NCBI GenBank assembly: GCA_002448975.1 | Contig: DKBO01000059.1 | Span: forward strand, 3,232 to 12,887 | Length of the DNA stretch: 9,656 nucleotides | Source: Nitrospiraceae bacterium UBA6898 | GTDB lineage: Bacteria; Nitrospirota; Thermodesulfovibrionia; Thermodesulfovibrionales; UBA6898 | Reading direction: 5' to 3' | Part shown: piece after piece, positions 1 through 4,724 of the stretch | Numbering within the stretch: position 1 is the stretch's first letter | How the letters are laid out: each line of letters starts with the position of its first letter | Translations under genes and position numbers: made by a program | Notes under the pieces: generated by a model | The model's input: only the letters and a program-made list of their open reading frames with translations | Database searches by the model: none | Told to the model about the DNA's origin: nothing

Positions 1-22
1 TATCCATCTGAGCTACAGGCGC
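1..22 (-). tRNA. 5' end of a tRNA, probably Arg, cut by the window edge
   Basis: Read on the minus strand, this is the 5' acceptor strand GCGCCTG followed by a D-arm (TAGCTCAG, then GGATA). It matches the first 22 bases of the tRNA-Arg(TCT) at 306-382 at 21 of 22 positions. The anticodon lies outside the window, so the isotype is inferred from this similarity only. It lies about 87 bases downstream of tRNA-His on the same strand and could be part of the same transcript. Confidence 0.75.
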
Positions 23-109
23 ATTCCGTAACGTAACCGGGAAGATGCAGTATGAAAAAATTCTCCTGCCAGGTATTCCTTACATCAACATGATGCCACG
101 TAGTATGCA

Positions 110-187
110 TGGGGTGAGTGAGGGGATTCGAACCCCCGGCCACCAGGGCCACAACCTGGTGCTCTAACCGACTGAGCTACACCCACC
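110..187 (-). tRNA. tRNA-His (GTG)
   Basis: The reverse strand folds as a full cloverleaf. The acceptor stem is GTGGGTG with CACTCAC (one G-U pair), preceded by the extra 5' G (G-1) that is diagnostic of tRNA-His and that pairs with C73. The anticodon loop is TTGTGGC, giving anticodon GTG, and the T-loop is the standard TTCGAAT. The 3' CCA is encoded in the DNA at 112-110. The coordinates include G-1 and CCA. Confidence 0.96.
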
Positions 188-214
188 ATAAAAAACACAC
201 GGTTATTTGTAAAT

Positions 215-246
215 AGTATAAAGCAAAAAGCATATTAAATTCTCAA
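215..246 (-). promoter_or_regulatory. Possible promoter of tRNA-His
   Basis: On the minus strand there is a TATACT hexamer (220-215), 27 bases upstream of the tRNA 5' end, with a TTGAGA hexamer (246-241) further up. The spacer is 20 bases, longer than the preferred 16-18, so the -35 assignment is doubtful. The surrounding DNA is very AT-rich, which makes chance matches more likely. Confidence 0.35.
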
Positions 247-305
247 CCTTTTACTGTCTGCAAGTCATTGCCTTGCACCATAAAATTCACTCTGCGTATC
301 GTGAT

Positions 306-382
<77 letters not shown>

Positions 383-405
383 ACATGAAAAACAAGCGAG
401 TTATG

Positions 406-435
406 ATTATAAGGAGTTGCTGAAATACCTGTCAA
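406..435 (-). promoter_or_regulatory. Strong sigma70-type promoter of tRNA-Arg
   Basis: On the minus strand there is a perfect TTGACA (435-430), an 18-base spacer and a perfect TATAAT (411-406). The expected transcription start is near 399, giving a leader of about 17 bases before the tRNA. Two perfect hexamers directly upstream of a stable RNA gene make this one of the safest promoter calls in the window. Confidence 0.85.
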
Positions 436-448
436 GAATCCGAAAGGA

Positions 449-477
449 TTGCCAATACCTGCTTTTTGTTTTAGAGT
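449..477 (+). promoter_or_regulatory. Likely promoter of tRNA-Ala
   Basis: TTGCCA (449-454, 5 of 6 to consensus) is followed after 17 bases by TAGAGT (472-477, 4 of 6). The start of transcription would be near 484, about 32 bases before the tRNA. It diverges from the tRNA-Arg promoter; the two -35 boxes are 13 bases apart. Confidence 0.5.
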
Positions 478-515
478 AGGAGAAAGAAAGTGCGGTTCGC
501 GTCTTACGCAGATGT

Positions 516-591
516 GGGCGGTTAGCTCAGCTGGGAGAGCGCCACGTTCGCAACGTGGAAGTCGGGGGTTCGAATCCCCTACCGTCCACCA
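516..591 (+). tRNA. tRNA-Ala (CGC)
   Basis: Complete cloverleaf. The acceptor is GGGCGGT paired with ACCGTCC, including the G3:U70 wobble pair that is the main identity element for alanyl-tRNA synthetase. The anticodon stem is CCACG/CGTGG with loop TTCGCAA, giving anticodon CGC (549-551). The discriminator is A and the CCA is encoded at 589-591. The last 13 bases overlap, on the opposite strand, the end of larC. A run of six T follows at 594-599 and may help end transcription. Confidence 0.96.
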
Positions 592-1787
592 GCTTTTTTC
601 TTCGGCAGGGTCTTATCCTGAAACAACGCCCGCGAAAATTCTTTCATGACCTCTGAAAGAGGGACGTTGGCCTTCTGCGAGAGCCTTCTGCAATCTTCAT
701 ATTCGGGTATAGCCCGGGAAACGCTGTCTCCGAATGAAGAGAATTTGAACCTCACATTTCCGTATCGCGTCTGCATATGTTGTATCTCTCTTTGCATCGT
801 CACCCTGCCGGCATGATAAAAGCGCACGCCTATGGTCGTCGTCTCCTTCAGGATGATATCGATGAGCTCATTTTTTCTGTTCACGTTACAGAGAACGCTG
901 AGCAACGTGCCGGGGCGCGATTTTTTCATGATCACCGGGGTCAGGAAGACATCGAGTGCCCCGTGATCGAACAGCATTTCCATTACATATTCATAGACCT
1001 GAGGATTCATGTCATCAATGTTCGTCTCGATAACCGTAATTGTCTCGCCCTGCACTTCCTGAGATGCCTCGCCGATAATGATCCTAAGCACATTCGGCCA
1101 GTTCTCGGGGTCAGCATCTCCGGCACCGACGCCGACGGTGTTGGTAACAAGCAGGGGCAGGGGACTGAACCCTGCAGAAAGCGTCCGGAGCAGGACCGCG
1201 CCTGTCGGGGTTGCAAGCTCAAAAGACGGCCCTGACGCATAGCAGGGTATTCCTTTCAGGATCTCTGCCGCAGCGGGGGCCGGGACAGGCATCATGCCAT
1301 GGGCGGTCCTTGTGGCTCCGCTTCCGACATTGACTGGAGAAGCGTACACTTTATTGACGCCGAGGAATGACAGCCCGATCAGGGTACCGAAGATATCGAC
1401 AAGGCAGTCAACACATCCCAGCTCATGGAGGTGCGTCGCGTGCAGGGGGGTCCCATGCACCTTAGCCTCTGCCGCGAAAAGGTTCTTGAAGGTTTGATAT
1501 CCCTGTTTTTTTATGCCTTCAGGGAGCAAAGACTTCCTGATGATATTCTGTATTTCTTTCCAGTCCCTGGCCGTATGCTCTCTGCCTTCCGCCGTTACTA
1601 CGACAGCCACCTTAGTTGCCGCCAGCCCCGCCCTTTTCACTTTTGTTTCCCGAAGCGTATAGCCTTTCAGGCGGAGCTTTCCCAACTCTTTCCCTATCGC
1701 CTTCAGCGGGACGCCGGCATCGACCAGTGCACCAAGGAACATGTCCCCGCTAACGCCGGAAAAGCAATCGACATATGCTATCTTCAA
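579..1787 (-). CDS. larC: Nickel pincer cofactor biosynthesis protein LarC
   Basis: 402 residues. LarC (formerly UPF0272/DUF111) performs the CTP-dependent nickel insertion that finishes the nickel-pincer nucleotide cofactor of lactate racemase and related LarA-type enzymes. Family signatures seen are DCFSGVSGDMFLGAL (7-21), the His-rich HLHELGCVDCLVDIFG (119-134), ATPTGAVLL (192-200) and TNIDDMNPQ (255-263), which begins the C-terminal half. The gene is one continuous frame, unlike the Lactobacillus larC1/larC2 pair that needs a frameshift. The start is TTG: an in-frame stop immediately precedes it and a GAGGTG ribosome binding site lies 6 bases upstream. The final residues form a Lys-rich tail (KKKAGGR), the last few codons and the TAG stop lying antisense to the end of tRNA-Ala. 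It is the last gene of the minus-strand series, 73 bases after the IMP cyclohydrolase gene. LarB, LarE and LarA are not in the window. Confidence 0.93.
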   Translation of the reverse strand: MKIAYVDCFSGVSGDMFLGALVDAGVPLKAIGKELGKLRLKGYTLRETKVKRAGLAATKVAVVVTAEGREHTARDWKEIQNIIRKSLLPEGIKKQGYQTFKNLFAAEAKVHGTPLHATHLHELGCVDCLVDIFGTLIGLSFLGVNKVYASPVNVGSGATRTAHGMMPVPAPAAAEILKGIPCYASGPSFELATPTGAVLLRTLSAGFSPLPLLVTNTVGVGAGDADPENWPNVLRIIIGEASQEVQGETITVIETNIDDMNPQVYEYVMEMLFDHGALDVFLTPVIMKKSRPGTLLSVLCNVNRKNELIDIILKETTTIGVRFYHAGRVTMQREIQHMQTRYGNVRFKFSSFGDSVSRAIPEYEDCRRLSQKANVPLSEVMKEFSRALFQDKTLPKKKAGGR

Positions 1788-1793
1788 TCAATG

Positions 1794-1799
1794 CACCTC
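1794..1799 (-). promoter_or_regulatory. Ribosome binding site fixing the TTG start of larC
   Basis: GAGGTG on the minus strand sits 6 bases before the TTG start. The codon just before TTG is an in-frame TGA, so no longer reading is possible, and the next in-frame codons already belong to the conserved N-terminus. Confidence 0.7.
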
Positions 1800-1860
1800 G
1801 TCACAGGAATATGTTCCCTCCGTTCTCTCATCTGAGCCCGATGACCCGCTGAGCGAATGC

Positions 1861-2568
1861 TTACATGATATGCAGGAATGGTTTTACCTCCCTGCTGAAA
1901 TCGAGCTTTCTAAAATAATCTCCGATCGATGTCCGATATACGCCGATCAGTTTCATGGCCTCTACCGCGAGAGCGAACCGTTGTTCAATGCTTATCATGC
2001 CATCATTCTTCCTCATGGTTTCAAGAAAACCGGCATACTGCCCCGGGGAGGTGAGAACGGCAATACTATGCCAGTTCTTTGCCGAGGCCATGGTCATGGC
2101 AGGCCCTCCGATATCAATGTTGACACGGGCTGTTTCCGCTGTCGTTCCCTCTTTTGTAATGACCTCGGTAAAGGGATAAAGGTTGCCGACAAAGATGTCG
2201 AAATAGACGCCGGGATGCTCGCTTCCCTGCGCAAGTGTTGTATAAAGATATTCTTCGTGAGCAGGGTTGCCCCTCTCTGCGAGCAGACCCGCGTGGATCT
2301 TGGGATGCAGCGTCTTTACCAGCCCGCCCTCCATCTCCGGTGCTCCGGTAAATTCTTCGACCGACAGGTAGTTCTTTGAAGCAGCTGTCCCGAGTATTTC
2401 AATGATCCTTTTGCCGGTCCCCCCCGTTGAATAGAACCGAGCACCCGGATTTGCTCTGAGGATACCCGTGACCAATCCGTCAAGACCTGTCTTGTCAAAA
2501 ACGCTCACGAGAATATGCTGCGGTTTCATGAGGTCCAAGACCTGATGAATGTTCTCTCTGATGCTCAT
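1861..2568 (-). CDS. Stand-alone IMP cyclohydrolase (N-terminal domain of PurH)
   Basis: 235 residues. It corresponds only to the IMP cyclohydrolase (MGS-like) domain of the bifunctional PurH/ATIC enzyme, which closes the ring of FAICAR to give IMP, the last step of purine synthesis. Motifs are VSVFDKTGL (21-29), STGGTGKRI (47-55), VKTLHPKIHAGLL (84-96), NLYPF (129-133) and IDIGGPAM (151-158) followed by ASAKN (161-165). By alignment from memory to human ATIC, the catalytic residues Lys66, Tyr104, Asp125 and Lys137 are present as K85, Y131, D152 and K164. The usual RAAAKN is MASAKN here. The roughly 300-residue AICAR transformylase domain is absent: the protein ends in a TAA and only 73 non-matching bases follow before larC, so this looks like a true single-domain enzyme rather than a truncation. 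The transformylase must be supplied from elsewhere in the genome. A strong AGGGGGGA lies just before the ATG; Met14 is an alternative start closer to the usual family N-terminus. Confidence 0.88.
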   Translation of the reverse strand: MSIRENIHQVLDLMKPQHILVSVFDKTGLDGLVTGILRANPGARFYSTGGTGKRIIEILGTAASKNYLSVEEFTGAPEMEGGLVKTLHPKIHAGLLAERGNPAHEEYLYTTLAQGSEHPGVYFDIFVGNLYPFTEVITKEGTTAETARVNIDIGGPAMTMASAKNWHSIAVLTSPGQYAGFLETMRKNDGMISIEQRFALAVEAMKLIGVYRTSIGDYFRKLDFSREVKPFLHIM

Positions 2569-2655
2569 GTTCCCCCCTATGCTGACTGACGTTTACAACG
2601 AAGCATGTTAGAATAAAAATATCATTCCCATCCACGCGATGATGCATTGACGTAT

Positions 2656-3279
2656 TTACGCGGCAAGCAGTTCTTCGATGTCCGTAATCATCTCGGCAAT
2701 CGTCTTATTTATGCGGTGGCCGAAGCCAAACCGCTGTCTCAAGTCGATCTCGATGGCGGAAAGTTCCCGGTACAATTCCGTGCGGTCGAACATGCATGCT
2801 GAACTCTTTTCATCTAACATGTCCCAGTCAACGTTGCGACAGCCGGAGCCCTGCGTCACCACACCATCAGGCCGTCTCATACGGTAGGGCACCCCGTGAA
2901 GCCTGCAGATCATCAGCCGGTATTCGTAGAGACTGCAAAGACCGTTCTGATTCAGGGGGCACATGATCCGCTGAGCCTGCCCCGAGGCATCGTCAGCACG
3001 GTAACGTTCTGTCACGGTGCGGCTCCGCGAGAAGATGGCAAGCCGCGTCTGCTCATCGCAGGACTGGATCCCTCTGAGGAGATAAAGGAATTCAGCCAGG
3101 GTATGGTGGTAGAAGCGCTCCTCGCAGCAGTTCTCGTCGCAACCTTTGCAGGTGAACCCGTAGCATGCCGCAGCCTCACCATACGCCTTCCCCATGCGCC
3201 CGTAAAGATCCCGAACCCTTCCGACAATCGCATCGATGGTCGTTTGATCAGCGGTGAGAAGAGGAAAAAAAATGTTCAT
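2656..3279 (-). CDS. YkgJ-type cysteine-cluster protein
   Basis: 207 residues, cytoplasmic, with no signal peptide or membrane segment. The cysteine pattern is that of the YkgJ family (putative zinc- or iron-sulfur-binding): CKGCDENCC (C44-x2-C47-x3-C51-C52), followed by C107-PLNQNGLC115 and, ten residues on, C125 in a CRLHG motif. Additional cysteines are 39, 74, 147 and 162. The molecular function of this family is not known. The ATG overlaps the TGA stop of the preceding small dual-CxxC gene (ATGA), so translation is probably coupled; no well-placed independent ribosome binding site is seen. Eight consecutive A on the plus strand (3265-3272) fall in codons 2-5. A second protein with the same cysteine spacing is encoded at 4160-4657 on the other strand. 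Confidence 0.8.
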   Translation of the reverse strand: MNIFFPLLTADQTTIDAIVGRVRDLYGRMGKAYGEAAACYGFTCKGCDENCCEERFYHHTLAEFLYLLRGIQSCDEQTRLAIFSRSRTVTERYRADDASGQAQRIMCPLNQNGLCSLYEYRLMICRLHGVPYRMRRPDGVVTQGSGCRNVDWDMLDEKSSACMFDRTELYRELSAIEIDLRQRFGFGHRINKTIAEMITDIEELLAA

Positions 3280-3458
3280 ACCCTATTGCAGGACCGCGAC
3301 GCGATCAAATCCCAGGTTGCCTGATCAAGTTCCTCCCTATAATCGGCGATACCGAACCGTCTGCCGCAGTCCATGCAGCGCAGGGTAACGGTCCTTCAGC
3401 CGAACTGAATTCGTATAGGGCCTTTGCACGTTCTGCATTTCAGCTTGGTCTCCGTCAT
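3276..3458 (-). CDS. Small dual-CxxC selenoprotein candidate with in-frame TGA (Sec) codon
   Basis: Read from the ATG at 3458, this frame has 60 codons plus a stop if the TGA at 3398-3396 (codon 21) is read as an amino acid. What is visible: C8-x2-C11, then the TGA at codon 21, then C28-x2-C31 in RCMDCGRRF, an acidic helix-like tail (ADYREELDQATWDLI) and a final C57-N-R-V. The frame stays open for 39 codons after the TGA, the second CxxC pair mirrors the first, and the real stop (TGA, 3278-3276) overlaps the ATG of the YkgJ-type gene. A hairpin at 3392-3356 fits a bacterial SECIS. From memory, a small dual-CxxC protein family with selenocysteine members exists, but I cannot check membership here. 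Likely role: a zinc-ribbon-like or redox protein with Sec between the two knuckles. Alternatives are a recent nonsense mutation or a sequencing error. No Shine-Dalgarno is seen, and an in-frame TAA four codons upstream excludes a longer start. Confidence 0.72.
3356..3392 (-). promoter_or_regulatory. SECIS-like hairpin downstream of the in-frame TGA
   Basis: On the minus strand, three bases after the TGA, ACCGT (3392-3388) pairs with ACGGT (3360-3356). After a four-base bulge, CTGC (3383-3380) pairs with GCAG (3364-3361), and GC with GC, with a one-base G bulge at 3365. The apical loop is TGCATGGACT (3377-3368). It begins 18 bases after the TGA and has G at its second position. Bacterial SECIS elements are known to sit immediately after the UGA with a loop about 16-37 bases away and a G among the first two loop bases. 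The fold was found by eye and has not been scored. Confidence 0.55.
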
Positions 3459-3464
3459 CGACTT

Positions 3465-3493
3465 ATTTTAGCCAATTTCATAACCTTTTTGAA
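3465..3493 (-). promoter_or_regulatory. Possible promoter of the selenoprotein-ykgJ-purH-larC series
   Basis: On the minus strand, TTCAAA (3493-3488) and TAAAAT (3470-3465) are separated by 17 bases. The -10 box ends only 6 bases before the ATG at 3458, so transcription would begin at or next to the start codon, giving a leaderless message. The -35 match is weak and the region is AT-rich. Confidence 0.35.
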
Positions 3494-3515
3494 ACCATCG
3501 CCCTTAGCGTATAAT
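3489..3515 (+). promoter_or_regulatory. Likely promoter of the MBL-fold hydrolase gene
   Basis: TTGAAA (3489-3494) precedes a perfect TATAAT (3510-3515), with a 15-base spacer (16 if the -35 is shifted one base to TTTGAA). The predicted start of transcription is near 3522, which is the GTG that best fits the family N-terminus. The -35 region overlaps that of the opposing promoter at 3465-3493. Confidence 0.5.
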
Positions 3516-3521
3516 GAAGAA

Positions 3522-4145
3522 GTGGAGATCAAAACCATTGTTGTGGGACAGCTTGACACGAACTGCGTTGTCATCGCCGATAGGAATACCCGCGATGCCT
3601 GCGTCATTGACCCGGGGGACGAACCGGAACGGATCAGCGAATATATCGACGCAAACGACTTCAGGCCCGCACACATCATATTTACCCACGCACATTATGA
3701 CCATGTCTGCGCTGCAAGAGAACTGCTGGAGAAATATCATGCCGGCATTGTCATGCACGCAGATGAAATGATGACGTATAATGAAACCAAAAGACTCTGC
3801 ATGTCATGGGGATATGACGAAGAGGATTTTCCCCGGCCTGAACTATTCTTGCATGACGGCGATAGCATCAGGGTCGGTGGTCTCTGTTTCCGCGTCATCC
3901 ATACACCTGGTCATACTCCCGGCAGCATCTGTCTCTTCGGACAGGGTCTGCTGATCACCGGGGATACGCTCTTCCGTGGCTCTGCCGGCAGAACAGATCT
4001 GCCGGGAGGCAACAGGGAGCATCTCCTGCATTCACTGAAAAAACTCACGCAGCTTCCTTATCTGACGCGGGTAGTGTGCGGTCATGACGAAGAGACCACC
4101 ATCGGCGTCGAGGTAAAGACAAATCCGTTCATGCTGTTCACCTAG
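3522..4145 (+). CDS. Metallo-beta-lactamase-fold hydrolase, glyoxalase II-like
   Basis: 207 residues from the GTG at 3522. It belongs to the MBL-fold family related to hydroxyacylglutathione hydrolase. Metal ligands are visible: HAHYDH (56-61, the HxHxDH motif), H131 in HTPGHTPGS, D148 in ITGDTLFRGSAGRTD and H188 in CGHDEETTIG. The last motif is usually GHGP-x-TT, so GHDEETT is a variant. The substrate is not known; many such proteins hydrolyse thioesters. Start choice: an upstream TTG at 3489 would add 11 residues before the family's usual beginning (MEIKTIVVGQL-type) but coincides with the -35 box of a probable promoter; neither start has a Shine-Dalgarno. The gene is 14 bases upstream of the second YkgJ-type gene and probably forms an operon with it. 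Confidence 0.88.
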   Translation: MEIKTIVVGQLDTNCVVIADRNTRDACVIDPGDEPERISEYIDANDFRPAHIIFTHAHYDHVCAARELLEKYHAGIVMHADEMMTYNETKRLCMSWGYDEEDFPRPELFLHDGDSIRVGGLCFRVIHTPGHTPGSICLFGQGLLITGDTLFRGSAGRTDLPGGNREHLLHSLKKLTQLPYLTRVVCGHDEETTIGVEVKTNPFMLFT

Positions 4146-4159
4146 CCTTCACCGCAAAC

Positions 4160-4657
4160 ATGGGGACGGCCACAAAAAGCATACAGCATCTCATCGCGAC
4201 GCACGGAACTGCTTTTGCCGACACACGGCGGTCCGCTGCTGAGGCGATGGAACTGATCGAAGCCATAAGCCCTGACATTGAGCGGCATACTGCAGCCATA
4301 TGCATATACTGCACCGGCGTCTGCTGCATAGACAGGCACTCGCACTATGACCTGAGTGATAGGATCTTCCTCGCGGCCCTCGGGTTAGCAGTTCCCGAAT
4401 ACGCTTCGAAAACTGAAGAAACGGCTCCGTGCAGGTTCCTGGGCAACTGCGGATGCACACTACGTCGTTCCCTGCGGCCCTACCGATGCACATGGTTCTT
4501 CTGCGCTCCGCTCCTTGACCATATCGTTGCACAGTATGCCCCTTCAGCCTACCGACGGTTTATGAGGACCCTGCAGGCGATAACGGAAACGCGGACACGC
4601 ATGATCTGTGATTTCGAAGAAGCTGAAGCAAAGATACGCGGCGGTCGCAGGCGATAA
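4160..4657 (+). CDS. Second YkgJ-type cysteine-cluster protein
   Basis: 165 residues, no signal peptide or membrane segment. CIYCTGVCC (C48-x2-C51-x3-C55-C56) repeats exactly the cysteine spacing of the protein encoded at 2656-3279. A second cluster follows: C91-RFLGNC97-GC99, then RPYRC110 and C115, similar to the later YkgJ motif in which a Gly-x-Cys segment precedes an RP..C segment. Overall similarity to the other copy is low outside the cysteines, so the two are distant relatives rather than a recent duplication. The function is unknown; metal or iron-sulfur binding is inferred from the family. No ribosome binding site is seen; Met30 is an alternative start. It lies 14 bases after the MBL-fold gene and before the promoter of the TPR gene. 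Confidence 0.72.
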   Translation: MGTATKSIQHLIATHGTAFADTRRSAAEAMELIEAISPDIERHTAAICIYCTGVCCIDRHSHYDLSDRIFLAALGLAVPEYASKTEETAPCRFLGNCGCTLRRSLRPYRCTWFFCAPLLDHIVAQYAPSAYRRFMRTLQAITETRTRMICDFEEAEAKIRGGRRR

Positions 4658-4680
4658 TGACGAAATAACCTGTTGTTTTA

Positions 4681-4710
4681 TTGACACTTTTTATCTTTGT
4701 GCGATAATAT
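4681..4710 (+). promoter_or_regulatory. Promoter of the TPR-ATPase operon
   Basis: A perfect TTGACA (4681-4686) is followed after 18 bases by TAATAT (4705-4710); an overlapping GATAAT (4703-4708) gives a 16-base spacer. The start of transcription would be near 4715-4717, only 8-10 bases before the ATG at 4725, a leader too short for a normal Shine-Dalgarno. Confidence 0.7.
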
Positions 4711-4724
4711 GATACGTATTCGAG

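Noticed and set aside
23..60. T6 run on the minus strand (60-55) before the left-edge tRNA as a tRNA-His terminator
   Set aside because: The preceding bases form no convincing stem, and the next tRNA follows on the same strand, so co-transcription and processing is equally likely.
248..273. Hairpin GCAAG/CTTGC (minus strand) after tRNA-Arg as a terminator
   Set aside because: The stem is only five pairs and no T run follows it; at best a processing or weak pause site.
1784..1831. A 15-residue leader-like reading frame (ATG at 1831) whose TGA overlaps the TTG of larC on the minus strand
   Set aside because: No ribosome binding site, no recognisable composition, and the length is easily reached by chance. 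The larC ribosome binding site lies within it and suffices.
1425..2379. Long plus-strand frames opposite larC and the IMP cyclohydrolase gene (136 and 212 codons)
   Set aside because: Both lie antisense to genes with unmistakable family motifs, and their predicted proteins have no coherent domain.
2896..3324. Plus-strand reading frame of 142 codons opposite the YkgJ-type gene
   Set aside because: It mirrors a real minus-strand gene with family cysteine motifs and has no recognisable protein features.
3276..3458. Treating the TGA-containing frame as a plain pseudogene or as evidence of a changed genetic code
   Set aside because: The frame after the TGA is intact with a matching CxxC pair and a coupled junction, which argues against decay. 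The long genes contain no in-frame TGA, which argues against a genome-wide reassignment. Sequencing error remains possible.
3489..3521. TTG at 3489 as start of the MBL-fold hydrolase
   Set aside because: It adds 11 residues not expected for the family, has no Shine-Dalgarno, and would require transcription to begin upstream of what looks like the gene's own -35 box.
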